The notes: generated from the sequence alone by a model not told the origin. A DNA stretch of 64,000 bases from Sphingomonas sp. (GCF_013812825.1 NZ_JACCSU010000018.1:31485-95484), one strand, 5' to 3'. Shown: positions 30,583 through 41,574, numbered from the stretch's first letter. Numbers and translations: made by a program.

Positions 30583-30714
30583 TCAGTCGTTGAACTGGCT
30601 CTTGGGAGGTATGGGCCGCTCCTTCGCGACCTTGATCGCCTGGTCAAGCTGAAGCCCGACGCTCTTGATGCGCTCGGCGAGCTCGGTTTCCTGTTCGGTT
30701 TTTCGCCGTCCCAT
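30583..30714 (-). CDS. Small hypothetical protein (43 aa)
   Basis: [43 protein letters not shown]; not in the supplied ORF list because of its length. Confidence 0.45.
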   Translation of the reverse strand: MGRRKTEQETELAERIKSVGLQLDQAIKVAKERPIPPKSQFND

Positions 30715-30760
30715 CCCGTCACAACGCACGATGACCAGGAAAGGGCGCCGGGGCTCTGTC

Positions 30761-30982
30761 TCAGGCGCGAAGCGCCGCCTCGACGATCCGCGAGGCTCGG
30801 CTCATGCAGGTGCTGTTCCTCACCGTCTCGGCTTTTGCGGGGACCTTCAGCAGCAACAGGCTGGCGCCGAAATCGGGGCCGGGCGGCGTGTAGGCCGGCT
30901 CGCTCCAAAAGCCCGCGATGGGCGCGGCGCACGCGGCGACACCGGCGCCGATCAGCGCTGCCAAGGCCGAGCGAACATTCAT
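30761..30982 (-). CDS. Small putative lipoprotein
   Basis: MNVRSALAALIGAGVAACAAPIAGFWSEPAYTPPGP. Confidence 0.5.
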   Translation of the reverse strand: MNVRSALAALIGAGVAACAAPIAGFWSEPAYTPPGPDFGASLLLLKVPAKAETVRNSTCMSRASRIVEAALRA

Positions 30983-31136
30983 CCCTGGATCAAATCTGTT
31001 TGCTCCCCGCAGGAGTTCCACCGTCATCGAAACGCACGCGGAACAAGCGCTCTATCTCAAGGGTTTACACCCCATGCCCTCCCCCTCCCAGCGAGATGCG
31101 GGCGAAGTCGAGGGCTCCGACTAAGGAGACTTCAAC

Positions 31137-31586
31137 ATGCGAATCTCAACTGCAGCATGTCTGCTTACATCAGCAGCGCTAATTTCCGGCTGCGCCACCG
31201 TTCAGGGAATGGCCAGCGACGTTAATTCGGTTGTGGCGGCCTTCGATCCAAGCGCCACCTACACCCCCTGCGGCACGGTCCGCGTCGACGCCAACGCCGA
31301 CGGTCGAATCTCGACCGCGGAGTGGAACAACTACCGAGCCGCCGGCTACACCTACTGGGACGCCAATCGGGACGGCCGGATCAGCCGGGCCGAATATGCG
31401 AACTGCTGGTACGGCGGCGGCTTTTACGACAGGTACAATCGCGCGACGTGGGAACCGAGCTACCGGGCCTTCGACCGAAACGGCGACGGCTGGTTGAGCA
31501 ACGACGAATATTGGAGCGCGTCGGCCTGGTCGCAATACGATCGCAACCGCGACGGCGTTATCGACAGCAGCGAATGGCCCTGGTGA
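31137..31586 (+). CDS. EF-hand domain putative lipoprotein
   Basis: ALISGCATV lipobox; four EF-like loops (DANADGRISTAE, DANRDGRISRAE, DRNGDGWLSNDE, DRNRDGVIDSSE). Confidence 0.85.
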   Translation: MRISTAACLLTSAALISGCATVQGMASDVNSVVAAFDPSATYTPCGTVRVDANADGRISTAEWNNYRAAGYTYWDANRDGRISRAEYANCWYGGGFYDRYNRATWEPSYRAFDRNGDGWLSNDEYWSASAWSQYDRNRDGVIDSSEWPW

Positions 31587-31621
31587 GCTAGACGGAGTTT
31601 ACGAACCCGCAGTCTTTGAGG

Positions 31622-31660
31622 GAGGGCATCCGCGGCATCGCGGGTGCCCTCTTTCTTTCG
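31622..31660 (+). terminator. Rho-independent terminator
   Basis: gagggcatccgcg-gcat-cgcgggtgccctctttcttt. Confidence 0.8.
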
Positions 31661-31750
31661 TCCAGTGCCCGCTTTGACCCGGGAACGGACGGGCGTCCCA
31701 ACCGGTCTCATCCAGACGGAACGATGCAGTTGGTCAACCATTCGCGTTGA

Positions 31751-32359
31751 ATGCGCGGTCTGCTGTCTTGTGCGATCCTGGCCTCGCTGTCGGTCTCTGC
31801 CTGCCAGGATCCAACGGGCCCCCCGCCCGAATACCGGCCGGAAGAGGCGGGGACGGTGGATCATGCGATGTGCCTGCTGGGCTTTGAGGCGGTTCCGCTT
31901 CGCGAGGTCGCGACCGGACATCATCTCGTTCAGGCCAAAATCAACGGCAGGAGCGGGAGCTTTGTCCTCGACACCGGGGCGAACGTCACGGTGGTCGAGA
32001 ATTCTCACCTCCGGCACTTCGACATCTCCGGCTCGCAAGGGGGTCTCGGCAGAGCGGTGGGCGGCATGGCCGGTGGGATGAGGGCCAGGCAAGTGGCAAT
32101 CGACGGTCTGAAGATCGGTTCGATCAAGACCAGGCAGGCGCGGATCGTCACCACCGACCTTGGCCAGCTCCTCTCGATGCTCGGCCAGGTGTCGGGGACG
32201 ACGGTTTACGGCCTCGTCGGCCAGGACGTGCTCAAGGAGCATCGGGCCATCGTCGACGTCGCCAAGCCGATGCTTTACCTCATCCCGCAGGATCGGGATC
32301 CAGCTCCTGTCGCCGCCGCAAAGTGCAAGCGCGAAGCCGAAGCGAAGGGCGGGGCGTGA
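31751..32359 (+). CDS. Retropepsin-like aspartic protease family protein
   Basis: INGRSGSFVLDTGANVTVVENSH...TTVYGLVGQDVLKEHRAIVDVAKPMLYL. Confidence 0.8.
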   Translation: MRGLLSCAILASLSVSACQDPTGPPPEYRPEEAGTVDHAMCLLGFEAVPLREVATGHHLVQAKINGRSGSFVLDTGANVTVVENSHLRHFDISGSQGGLGRAVGGMAGGMRARQVAIDGLKIGSIKTRQARIVTTDLGQLLSMLGQVSGTTVYGLVGQDVLKEHRAIVDVAKPMLYLIPQDRDPAPVAAAKCKREAEAKGGA

Positions 32360-32428
32360 AGCCCAGGCGGACGTAGGCTTTCCACCTATGGCCGTGGACA
32401 CCGATGAGCGTCCCCGCGTTGGTTCGCC

Positions 32429-32944
32429 ATGCTCGAAATTCCCGACCCGTTCGGACCCGTGGCACGTGGCCTGCTGCTGACGTTCGTCGCGGTGCTGTGG
32501 ACGGTGCTGCTGGTCCGGCTGGTCGGACTGCGCGCCTTTTCGAAGATGAATTCGTTCGACTTCGTCGCGACGATTGCGACCGGCTCGCTGATCGCCCAGG
32601 CGGGAACGCGCGCCCAATGGGACGAATACCTTCAGGCCATGGCGGCGATCCTGGGCGTGTTCCTGGTCCAGTGGCTGCCGTCCAAGGCGCGGCAAAGGTC
32701 GGACCGGGTCGGCAACCTCATCAGCAATGAGCCGGTGCTGCTGATGGATCGGGGCAAGTTCCTCGACGCGGCGATGGCCGAGACCCGGGTCTCGCGCTCG
32801 AACATGCTGGAGAAGCTGCGCTCGGCCGGCGTTACCGACGTGGCCGAAGTCCGCGCCGTGGTGCTCGAGACGACCGGCGACATTTCGGTCATCCGGGGCG
32901 GCGAGATCGACGAGAAGCTGATGGCGGGAGTGCGGCGGATCTAA
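32429..32944 (+). CDS. DUF421 (YetF-like) domain-containing membrane protein
   Basis: LLVRLVGLRAFSKMNSFDFVATIATGSLIA...EPVLLMDRGKFLDAAMAETRVSRSNMLEKLRSAGV. Confidence 0.88.
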   Translation: MLEIPDPFGPVARGLLLTFVAVLWTVLLVRLVGLRAFSKMNSFDFVATIATGSLIAQAGTRAQWDEYLQAMAAILGVFLVQWLPSKARQRSDRVGNLISNEPVLLMDRGKFLDAAMAETRVSRSNMLEKLRSAGVTDVAEVRAVVLETTGDISVIRGGEIDEKLMAGVRRI

Positions 32945-32959
32945 GCCGCGACCGTCGGC

Positions 32960-33916
32960 CTAGACGAACTCGACCTTGGTGCCCGGGCTCACCGCCTTGG
33001 CGAGCTCGGCGGCGTCCCAGTTGGTGAGTCGAACGCAGCCGTGGCTGCTGGTCTTGCCGATCAGCCTGGGCTCGGGCGTGCCGTGGATTCCATAGCCTTC
33101 CTTGGTGAGGTCGATCCACGTGCCGCCGACCGGGTTGTTGGGGCCGGCGGCGATCGTCAGTTTCTCGTCGGGCCCCCACGAACGGCCCTCCGGATCGAAA
33201 TGGTAGGTCGGGGCCGGGGCGACCGCGCGGACCTCCATCGCTCCGCTGGGCGACGGGAAGGTGCTGCTGCCGATGGTCGCGGGGTAGGTCGCCACCAGCG
33301 TACCCTCCGCGGTGAAAGCGCGCAGGGCCGAGGCCGCTTTGTCGACCTCGATCCGGGCGACCTTCGCCTGGAGCCCGTCCTTGCCGGGCACGACCACGGT
33401 GATTTCGGTGCCGGCGCTGGCGAAATCGACGCCCGGGTTGAGCGCCTTCAGGAACGACTGCGCCATGTGGAATTTCTCGGCGATGCCCTCGGCCGGGTTT
33501 TCGTAGCCAAGCGTTTCGAGCTTCGCCTGCTCCTCCATTCCATCGGGCACCTTGATGAAGGGTCCGGCAACATCCTCGGCGGTGATCGTGTAGCGTTGCA
33601 GCAGGTTTCCCGAATAGACGCCGCGCAGTCTCTCGAGCAGCGCCGCGCTCGTCTGCCCGTCGGTCGTCATTCCATTGGCGCGCTGGAACGCGAGGATCGC
33701 TCGGCGCGTGTTGCCGCCCATGGCGCCGTCGATCACTCCGGGCGAATGGCCGCCGTGATCGAGCATCACCTGGGCAGCCAGCACCGTCTTGCTCCTTGCA
33801 CCGGAGAACAGCCGGTCGGCAGCAATTTCCGCACCGGGGAGCGGTGGGCTGGGCTGGGCGGAAACGCCCGTCGCTGCCGCAATCATGAACATGGGTAAAA
33901 ATTTGTGAATTGGCAT
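32960..33916 (-). CDS. L,D-transpeptidase with peptidoglycan-binding-like N-terminus
   Basis: VMLDHGGHSPGVIDGAMGGNTRRAILAFQRANGM; YGIHGTPEPRLIGKTSSHGCVRLTNWD. Confidence 0.93.
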   Translation of the reverse strand: MPIHKFLPMFMIAAATGVSAQPSPPLPGAEIAADRLFSGARSKTVLAAQVMLDHGGHSPGVIDGAMGGNTRRAILAFQRANGMTTDGQTSAALLERLRGVYSGNLLQRYTITAEDVAGPFIKVPDGMEEQAKLETLGYENPAEGIAEKFHMAQSFLKALNPGVDFASAGTEITVVVPGKDGLQAKVARIEVDKAASALRAFTAEGTLVATYPATIGSSTFPSPSGAMEVRAVAPAPTYHFDPEGRSWGPDEKLTIAAGPNNPVGGTWIDLTKEGYGIHGTPEPRLIGKTSSHGCVRLTNWDAAELAKAVSPGTKVEFV

Positions 33917-33938
33917 TCTTTGCTCCGCAGGACTTTAC

Positions 33939-35324
33939 CTACCTACGGGCGCGCGCCCCTAATGTTCCTGCTTTTTCCGCGATTTGGTCGGTGGCGATGA
34001 AGCTGTGCGCGGTCTGGCGGTAGCGCTCCTGGAGCCGCTCCAGCGACGGCCCGTGCAATTCCTCCTCGGCGAGCGTCAGCAGGGACTCGGCCTGGGCGGC
34101 GAGAAGCTGGCGGCGATCGGAGAGGCGGCATCGCGCCGCAACTTGCGCCAGCGTGTCTAGCATGTGCAGCGCGGCGGTCACGTCGCGGGCCACGTACGGC
34201 CGCATGCGGCCAAATCCGCGATCGATGAATCCGGCATAGCTGTCGGGCACGGCGATCACTCGAACGGTCCCTTGCGGATCGACTCGGCGGGGCGACGGCA
34301 TGCGCCTCCGGCCCAGTTGCGCGACGGCTGCGCCGAGCCAGTCGAGGCAGGTGATCGCCGTGTAGGGATCGTTCACTCCGCTCGACAGCGCCCTTGCCGA
34401 GATCTCGACCAGTTCATCGACCAGGAACAAGATGTCCTGCGTCGGAGTGCGGTTGTTGCCGACGCTGTAGCTGCGGCGAAGCGAGCCGCCCGTCGCCTCG
34501 TCGACGCGCTCCGCCGGCCAGGCCGAAACGATCATCTCGCCGTCGAACAGATAATCGCCCGGAATATGGTGCAACCGCAATACAAGGTCCTTGTCGCAGG
34601 CGATATCCATCAGCGCCTCGTCCTCGACCGCCTGGAGATAGCCGTTGCAATGAGCGCAGACGGCCTTCGCACCGGTGCCGTCCTGCAGCGCGCGTTCGCC
34701 GGCGGAGAGTTCCTCGCTCGCCTGCTCGGCCTCGTCGATCGGATCACCGACCTGCGCCGGGAAGCGGTCGTCGACGGATCGGAGCAGCTGCTTGCCGATC
34801 CGGGCGACGACATTGTTGATGTGGATGCTGTTGGGCACGTGATGAATGAAGTAGATCAGCACCGCGATCGAGCAGATCGCCAGCACCAACCCGACCGCGA
34901 CCGCCATCTGCGGCACGAACTCGCCATCCCCGCCGCCGCGGATCGTCCGCAGGACGACCAGGCAATAGACGAAGGTCGCGATGAAGGTGCCGAGCGTCAC
35001 CTGGTTGCCGCGATCGCTCATGAAATTGGTCAGGATCCGCGGGCCGTACTGGCTGGCCGCATAGGCGATCGCGACGATGGTGATCGAGAAGACGACTCCA
35101 GCGACGGTGATCATCGAGCCGGCGATCGTCGATAGGACCTGGTGAGCGCCGTCGGGCTTGGCCTTCTGGTACCAGCCGAGACCGTCGAGCAGGCCTGTCG
35201 CGGGACCGGCGTCGAGCCACACCATCAGTGCCCCGAGCACGATGGCGAAAAAGGCCATCAGGCTGGGCACGAACCAGTAACTGGCGCGAAGCCCCTCGAT
35301 CAGCCGGAAAAAGTGAGCGCGCAT
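33939..35324 (-). CDS. DUF2254 domain-containing membrane protein
   Basis: [64 protein letters not shown]. Confidence 0.9.
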   Translation of the reverse strand: MRAHFFRLIEGLRASYWFVPSLMAFFAIVLGALMVWLDAGPATGLLDGLGWYQKAKPDGAHQVLSTIAGSMITVAGVVFSITIVAIAYAASQYGPRILTNFMSDRGNQVTLGTFIATFVYCLVVLRTIRGGGDGEFVPQMAVAVGLVLAICSIAVLIYFIHHVPNSIHINNVVARIGKQLLRSVDDRFPAQVGDPIDEAEQASEELSAGERALQDGTGAKAVCAHCNGYLQAVEDEALMDIACDKDLVLRLHHIPGDYLFDGEMIVSAWPAERVDEATGGSLRRSYSVGNNRTPTQDILFLVDELVEISARALSSGVNDPYTAITCLDWLGAAVAQLGRRRMPSPRRVDPQGTVRVIAVPDSYAGFIDRGFGRMRPYVARDVTAALHMLDTLAQVAARCRLSDRRQLLAAQAESLLTLAEEELHGPSLERLQERYRQTAHSFIATDQIAEKAGTLGARARR

Positions 35325-35415
35325 GAGCGCAACGACGCTTCGGCGCGTAATTGGTGCCGAACAGCCGTCCATCGGCGGAACTTTACTCGCGCGAGGGAAC
35401 GGCTATCGGCCTGCC

Positions 35416-36990
35416 ATGACCGCCCGGCCGCTTTCGATTCCAACTGGCGATTCCATTCTGATCGTCGATTTCGGCAGCCAGGTGACTCAGCTGATCGCCC
35501 GGCGAGTGCGCGAGGCGGGAGTCTATTCGGAAATCGCCCCGTTCAACGCCGCCGGCGAGGCGTTCGAGCGCCTGCAGCCGCGCGGCATCATCCTGTCGGG
35601 CGGGCCGTCGTCGGTGATGTGGGACGACAGCCCGCGCGCTCCGCAGCACTTGTTCGATTGCGGGCTTCCGATCCTCGCCATCTGCTACGGCCAGCAGACC
35701 ATGGCCCACCAGCTGGGCGGAGTCGTCGCGGCGTCCGACAACCGCGAGTTCGGGCGCGCGTTCATCGAGGTCATCGATGAATCGGCGCTGTTCGACGGGC
35801 TGTGGAAAGTCGGCGAGAAGCACCAGGTGTGGATGAGCCACGGCGACCGCGTCGAACAGCTTCCGGACGGCTTCAAGATCGTCGCGAAATCCGAAGGCGC
35901 GCCCTACGCGATCGCCACCGACGAGCAGCGCCGTTTCTATTCGATGATGTTCCACCCCGAGGTCGTCCACACGCCCGACGGCGGCAAGCTGCTGGCCAAT
36001 TTCGTCCGCCACGTATGCGGCTGCGCGGGCGACTGGACGATGGGAGCTTTCCGCGAGGCGAAGATCGCCGAAATCCGCGAGCAGGTCGGCAAGGGCCGGG
36101 TGATCTGCGGGCTGTCCGGAGGCGTCGATTCGGCGGTCGCCGCAGTGCTGATCCACGAGGCGGTCGGTGAACAACTGACCTGTGTGTTCGTCGACCACGG
36201 CTTGATGCGGCTGGGGGAGGCCGAGCAGGTCGTGTCGCTGTTTAGAAACAGCTACAACATCCCGCTGGTCCACGTCGACGCGAGCAAGGATTTCCTCGGC
36301 GGGCTGGCCGGAGTCACCGACCCCGAGGCGAAACGGAAATTCATCGGCAAGACGTTCATCGACATCTTCGAGGCCGAAGCAGCCAGGGTCGGCGGTGCCG
36401 ACTTCCTCGCCCAGGGCACGCTTTATCCGGACGTGATCGAGAGCGTCAGCTTCACTGGCGGGCCGAGCGTCACCATCAAGAGCCACCACAATGTCGGCGG
36501 CCTTCCCGACCGGATGAACATGAAGCTGGTCGAGCCGTTGCGCGAATTGTTCAAGGACGAGGTGCGCGTGCTGGGCCGCGAGCTGGGGCTGCCCGAGGGC
36601 TTCGTCGAGCGCCATCCGTTTCCCGGACCGGGCCTGGCGATCCGAATCCCCGGCGAGGTCACCGAGGAGCGCTGCGACATCCTGCGCAGGGCCGACGCGA
36701 TCTACCTCGAGGAAATTCGCAACGCCGGCCTATACGACGCGATCTGGCAGGCTTTCGCGGTGCTCCTTCCGGTGCGCACGGTCGGGGTGATGGGCGACCA
36801 TCGGACCTACGACAGCGTCTGCGGCCTGCGCGCCGTGACCAGCGTCGACGGGATGACCGCCGACATCTATCCGTTCGACGCGGCATTCCTCGCGCGGGTG
36901 GCGACGCGCATCGTCAACGAGGTGCCGGGAATCAACCGAGTCGTCTACGATTACACGTCCAAGCCCCCCGGAACGATCGAATGGGAGTGA
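35416..36990 (+). CDS. guaA: GMP synthase (glutamine-hydrolysing)
   Basis: [48 protein letters not shown]-terminal [14 protein letters not shown]. Confidence 0.98.
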   Translation: MTARPLSIPTGDSILIVDFGSQVTQLIARRVREAGVYSEIAPFNAAGEAFERLQPRGIILSGGPSSVMWDDSPRAPQHLFDCGLPILAICYGQQTMAHQLGGVVAASDNREFGRAFIEVIDESALFDGLWKVGEKHQVWMSHGDRVEQLPDGFKIVAKSEGAPYAIATDEQRRFYSMMFHPEVVHTPDGGKLLANFVRHVCGCAGDWTMGAFREAKIAEIREQVGKGRVICGLSGGVDSAVAAVLIHEAVGEQLTCVFVDHGLMRLGEAEQVVSLFRNSYNIPLVHVDASKDFLGGLAGVTDPEAKRKFIGKTFIDIFEAEAARVGGADFLAQGTLYPDVIESVSFTGGPSVTIKSHHNVGGLPDRMNMKLVEPLRELFKDEVRVLGRELGLPEGFVERHPFPGPGLAIRIPGEVTEERCDILRRADAIYLEEIRNAGLYDAIWQAFAVLLPVRTVGVMGDHRTYDSVCGLRAVTSVDGMTADIYPFDAAFLARVATRIVNEVPGINRVVYDYTSKPPGTIEWE

Positions 36991-37005
36991 CTCGCTGTCG
37001 GCGGT

Positions 37006-39288
37006 CTAGGTCGCTCGAACTCGGTGCTGCTGTCGCAGGAGCTGCTGGCGTTCGATGGCCATTCTGCGTTTGATACGCTCGTCAATCTCCCGATACTCGC
37101 GGGTCGAGCGAAACGGATCGAAGGCGGCCAAAAACCCCAGGCCCGTCGAATGCGAGGTCCAGAAGCCGAGCTGCAGCGCGCGGTTCATCTCCCGAAACGC
37201 CGCTTGCCCATTGCCCTCGATCGCCAGCACCTGCGCCGACATCGCAGCAAGATAATCTTCTGTATAATAGAATGAGCGGACCGGCCCTCGGGACTGCTCC
37301 GCGATCCGCTTTTTGACGCAGCCGAGCAGTAACCGAACGTCCTGGTCTCGCCCCCGTGCGTTGAGCGCCGCCGCCATCTGGATCGCTCCCAACGGGCCGA
37401 CCTGGGATTTGCAGACGTCGCGGGCTGAAGCTGGACGCGCGTCGTAAAGCGCCTCGATGGCGGACCAGTCGCGAACCATCGCCAGCGCGTCCAGCGAAAG
37501 TGCCGCGGAGGACTGGCCCCACAGGCCCTCCTCGCGCACCCTCGATGCGAGCGCGCTGTAATTGCCGGACACGAACAGGCGACGGCGAGCATCGCTGGCC
37601 GCCAGCTCGGCGGCGCGATCGAAAAACCCCAAGTCGTGGTAGAGGTACGCGAGCTGGGGGATAGAGGTCAGCAGTTCGGGCTGCGATCGAGCGACCACTT
37701 CGGCATAACGGGCCGCCTCCGAAAGATCGCCGCGCATCCACGCGATCTGGGACCGCATCAGCGCCGCGTGCGCGGGTGCGCCGCCCCGGCTTTCGAACGC
37801 CCGGACCGTGCGCTCGGCTTCTTCGTAGTTGCGGGAAGCAGCATAGACATTGGCGAGGTTGCGGACCGCAATCGCCCAGATCGGTTCCCTCTCAACGGCA
37901 GCGCGGTGCGCTTCGAGTGCCTCGCGGTTCCTTCCGACTTCGAAGTAAGCGCCCGCGAGCCACAGCGGAAGCTCGCTTCGCGAAGGATCGAGCGCGATCG
38001 CCTTCCGCATCGCGGCGATCGCCGTTTCCGGAGGAGGGCCGATCCCAAGTGCGGCATAACCTTCCGACCGGTTCGGAGCGAGCTTGATGGCGCGAAGCGC
38101 GTGACGCCGCGCGATCGGCCACACCTGCTCGAAGGGCGTCGTCCCGTAATTCCGATCCGACAGCAGCCACAGCAATTCGGCATAGATCGCGTGCCCGGGG
38201 GCATAGTTCGGATCGGCCGCAATCACCCGCCTGGCCAGCTGCATCGCCTGGGCCAGTGCCGGCCCGGTTCGCTCGCGCATCTTGGCTCGGGCGGCCAGAT
38301 ACAGGGTGTAGGTGTCGGCAGCGGTCGTTTGTTCTGGCGCCTCGCGAACCCCGCGCGACAGGCTGCCACTGAGCCGCTGCGCGACCGCCCGGCCGATCTC
38401 GGCCTGGACGGCGAAGATGTTGCTCAGCTGGCGCTGGTAGTCTTCGGCCCAGACCTGGCTTCCGTCCGAAGCGTCGATCAGCCGGACGCTCATCCGAAGC
38501 TCGTTTCCGGCGGTCCGGGCGCTCCCTTCGAGCACATGGGTAACCCCGAGGGCCTTGCGGATGCCCTGCAGGTCGGACGAGGAATCCTGGAACTGCCGCG
38601 ACGAGCTTCGGCCGATTACCTTGAGGCCGGGGTCGCGGGCGAGCACGCTGAGGATCTCCTCGGCGACGCCTTCGGCGAAATAGGCCTTGTCGCGCTGCGG
38701 CGAGAGATCGGCGAACGGCAGCACGGCGATGGTCGGGGTCTCGGCCGCGGCGTCGGAATAGCCGGTCCAGTAGAACCAGCCGCCGGCCAGAAGCACCACC
38801 GCGGCGAAGGCCGCGAGCAAGGGGCGCGTTATCCGGCTGTCCAGCAAGGCGGATCGCTTGGCATTCGCGGGCGGGGGCGGATCGGATCCCGGTCTGCCGG
38901 TGCCTCCTTTTCCAGCGATCGCGCCGAGCAGCTCATCGACGGGTTTCGGCGCTCCACGGCCGCTCCAGCCGGACAGGTCCATCGACTGGAACTGGCGAAA
39001 GCCGATCGGCGGCCGGCAGTTGTCGAGCACGACCGGGACCAGGCGCCCGCTGTCCCGGCCCTCGGCGGCCTCGTCGCGCACCCATGGCGAGGCGACCGAG
39101 GCTTTCGACCACAACACGAGGACCGCGTCCGCGCTGTTCAGCGCTTCCTCGATGGCCCCGGAATATTCCGATCCGCTTCGGATGTGGCGGTCCCACCAGA
39201 CCTGATGGCCGGCATGCTCGAGCGCCGTGGCGAGCGACTTGGCTTTCGCGGCGTCCTCGCGCGAGTAGCTGAGAAAGACGCTCGCCAT
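37006..39288 (-). CDS. TIR domain - transmembrane - TolB/CadC-like - TPR protein
   Basis: MASVFLSYSREDAAKAKSLATALEHAGHQVWWDRHI...SPWVRDEAAEG; TM LLAAFAAVVLLAGGWFYW; IAVLPFADLSPQRDKAYFAEGVAEEILSVLAR; TPR-like repeats. Confidence 0.88.
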   Translation of the reverse strand: MASVFLSYSREDAAKAKSLATALEHAGHQVWWDRHIRSGSEYSGAIEEALNSADAVLVLWSKASVASPWVRDEAAEGRDSGRLVPVVLDNCRPPIGFRQFQSMDLSGWSGRGAPKPVDELLGAIAGKGGTGRPGSDPPPPANAKRSALLDSRITRPLLAAFAAVVLLAGGWFYWTGYSDAAAETPTIAVLPFADLSPQRDKAYFAEGVAEEILSVLARDPGLKVIGRSSSRQFQDSSSDLQGIRKALGVTHVLEGSARTAGNELRMSVRLIDASDGSQVWAEDYQRQLSNIFAVQAEIGRAVAQRLSGSLSRGVREAPEQTTAADTYTLYLAARAKMRERTGPALAQAMQLARRVIAADPNYAPGHAIYAELLWLLSDRNYGTTPFEQVWPIARRHALRAIKLAPNRSEGYAALGIGPPPETAIAAMRKAIALDPSRSELPLWLAGAYFEVGRNREALEAHRAAVEREPIWAIAVRNLANVYAASRNYEEAERTVRAFESRGGAPAHAALMRSQIAWMRGDLSEAARYAEVVARSQPELLTSIPQLAYLYHDLGFFDRAAELAASDARRRLFVSGNYSALASRVREEGLWGQSSAALSLDALAMVRDWSAIEALYDARPASARDVCKSQVGPLGAIQMAAALNARGRDQDVRLLLGCVKKRIAEQSRGPVRSFYYTEDYLAAMSAQVLAIEGNGQAAFREMNRALQLGFWTSHSTGLGFLAAFDPFRSTREYREIDERIKRRMAIERQQLLRQQHRVRAT

Positions 39289-39509
39289 TGCTCCCCCACA
39301 AATGCGGAGGCGAGTGTGCGACGAAATTGCGCGGTCAAGCAAGGTCGGTCGCGGATGGCGGCCCAAAATGAACCTCGCACGACCGCGCGTCGAGTCGAGT
39401 TTTGGGCGGGTTGAAGTGCGCTTGGCGATGAGTCGAAGCGCCGCCGTTCATGTTGCAATCAGCCGATTTTCTCCAATGTGGACCGGATTCCAACAGGCAG
39501 AGTTCGATC

Positions 39510-41546
39510 ATGACCAAGACGATTCTGATCGCCACCGTGGCGGCGCTTGCGATCACCGCTCCCGTTCAGGCCAAGCCGGACGGGAAGGGCGAAGAGCGGG
39601 CACAGAAAGCCGAAGCCGCCAAGGCCGAGGCCAAGCAGGCTCGGCCCGAGCGACCCCAGCGCCAGGAGCAGGTTCGAGCAGAGCGCCCGCAACGAGTCGA
39701 GCGCGTCCGGATGGAGCGTCCCCAGCGCCAGGAGCGCGTTCGGATGGAGCGGCCGCAGCGCCAGGAGCGCGTTCGGATGGAACGGCCGCAGCGCCAGGAG
39801 CGGGTGCGTGTCGAACGTCCCCAGCGGCAGGAGCGAGTGCGTTTCGAGCGCCCGCAGCGCCAGGAGCGGGTCGTCGAGCGGCGCTCGCGCAACGTCGAGC
39901 GCGTCCGGCCCCAGCGCGTCAAGAAGCAGCGCGCCGAGAAGCAGCGGATCGAGAAGCAGCGCTTCGAGCGGCAGCGGCCCGAGCGGGTCGCCAAGCAGCG
40001 CGACCGGAACATCGAGCGGCGGAGCTTCGAGCGGCGCCCGGCGATCGAGCGCCAGGCCAAGGTGATCGAGCGGCGCGGCGACGACCGCTTCGAGACCAAG
40101 CAGCTGCGTCAGCAGCAGCGGCAGGCCGAGCGCTTCGCCCGCAGCCAGGAGCGATTCGAGCGGCGCCAGGACCGCATCGAGATGCGCAACGCCTTCCGCG
40201 AGCGAGTCGCGGACAGCCGCGAGCTGCAGCAGTTCCAGAAGCCGTCGATTTCGGTCGGTGAGCCGATCAAGGTCGCGCAGGTCGAGCGCGACTGGTACGA
40301 CGATTATGCGACGCAGCGCTACAACAGCTTCTACGGCTCGTCGCCGCAATATTTCTACGACTATAATGACGACGACGGCTACCTCTACCGGGTCGACCGC
40401 GACAGCAGCCTGGTGGCGGCGATGTTCCCGCTGCTCGGCGGTGCGTTCAGCGTCGGCAATCCGGTGCCGTTCGGCTACGACAGCTACAACGTGCCGTACG
40501 CCTATCGCAGCCTCTATTACGACACCCCCGACGATCTCTATCGCTTCGGCGACGGTGCCATCTACCGGGTCGATCCGACGACGCAGCTGATCCAGGCGGT
40601 GGTGGCGCTGGTCACCGGCCAGAATCTTGGCGTCGGCCAGATGCTGCCGATGGGTTATGACGTCTACAACGTGCCGTACGCCTATCGCGACACCTATTAC
40701 GACACGAACGACGCCTGGTACCGCTACGACGACGGCTACATCTACCAGGTCGATCCCTACAGCCGGATGATCATGGGCGTGGCCCCGGTGTCGTACGGCA
40801 GCTATGCGGTCGGCTATCCGGTTCCCAGCTACGCGAGCTACGGCGGCTATGGCGCCTATGCGGGCTATCCGAGCTATTCGGTGCCTCACGCGTACCAGAA
40901 CCTCTACTCTGGGGCTCCGGGCTACAATTACCATTATGCCAGCGGCGGGATCTACCAGGTCGACCCGACCACCCAGCTGATCTCCGCGCTGGTGGCGCTG
41001 GTGACCGGGACCAACCTGGGAGTCGGCCAGATGCTGCCGACGGGCTACGACGCCTACAACGTCCCCTACGCCTATCGCAGCACCTACTTCGACACCGACG
41101 ACAGCTGGTACCGCTACGACGACGGCACCATCTACCAGGTCGATCCGTACTCGCGGATGATCGAGACCGCGATCCCGGTGTCCTACGGCGGCTATGCGGT
41201 CGGCCACCCGGTGCCGGCGGCCTACCCGGGCTATGCGGTCCCGGCGACCTACAGCGGCCTCTACTACGAGGCCCCGGGCTACGATTACCGCTACTTCGAC
41301 GGCGGCATCTACCAGATCCAGCCGCAGACGCAGGTCGTCGTCGCGCCGGTCGCGCTGGTCACCGGGCACACGCTCGCCGTCGGCCAGGCGCTGCCGGTCG
41401 GCTACGACGTCTACAACGTGCCGTACGCCTATCGCGATCGCTACGACGACGACGACCAGTACCTGTACCGGTATGCCGACGGCCACATCTATCAGGTGGA
41501 TCCGCAGACGCGGCTGATCCAGGCGGTCATCGACGCGATCGTCTAG
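39510..41546 (+). CDS. Secreted two-module repeat protein (basic 11-mer repeats, then Tyr-rich ~57-aa repeats)
   Basis: Signal MTKTILIATVAALAITAPVQA; ERPQRQERVRM repeats; repeated YDxYNVPYAYRxxYYDTxDxxYRYxDGxIYQVDPxTxLI units. Confidence 0.8.
   Translation: MTKTILIATVAALAITAPVQAKPDGKGEERAQKAEAAKAEAKQARPERPQRQEQVRAERPQRVERVRMERPQRQERVRMERPQRQERVRMERPQRQERVRVERPQRQERVRFERPQRQERVVERRSRNVERVRPQRVKKQRAEKQRIEKQRFERQRPERVAKQRDRNIERRSFERRPAIERQAKVIERRGDDRFETKQLRQQQRQAERFARSQERFERRQDRIEMRNAFRERVADSRELQQFQKPSISVGEPIKVAQVERDWYDDYATQRYNSFYGSSPQYFYDYNDDDGYLYRVDRDSSLVAAMFPLLGGAFSVGNPVPFGYDSYNVPYAYRSLYYDTPDDLYRFGDGAIYRVDPTTQLIQAVVALVTGQNLGVGQMLPMGYDVYNVPYAYRDTYYDTNDAWYRYDDGYIYQVDPYSRMIMGVAPVSYGSYAVGYPVPSYASYGGYGAYAGYPSYSVPHAYQNLYSGAPGYNYHYASGGIYQVDPTTQLISALVALVTGTNLGVGQMLPTGYDAYNVPYAYRSTYFDTDDSWYRYDDGTIYQVDPYSRMIETAIPVSYGGYAVGHPVPAAYPGYAVPATYSGLYYEAPGYDYRYFDGGIYQIQPQTQVVVAPVALVTGHTLAVGQALPVGYDVYNVPYAYRDRYDDDDQYLYRYADGHIYQVDPQTRLIQAVIDAIV
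39645..39880 (+). repeat. 33-bp tandem coding repeats (11-aa ERPQRQERVRM)
   Basis: Repeated cagcgccaggagcgcgttcggatggagcggccg. Confidence 0.85.
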
Positions 41547-41574
41547 ACGGCGGCCGCCATTGTCGAAAATCATC

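Noticed and set aside
39645-39880. Possible CRISPR array because of regular ~33 bp repetition
   Set aside because: Repeats are contiguous without unique spacers and stay in one coding frame; this is a tandem coding repeat.
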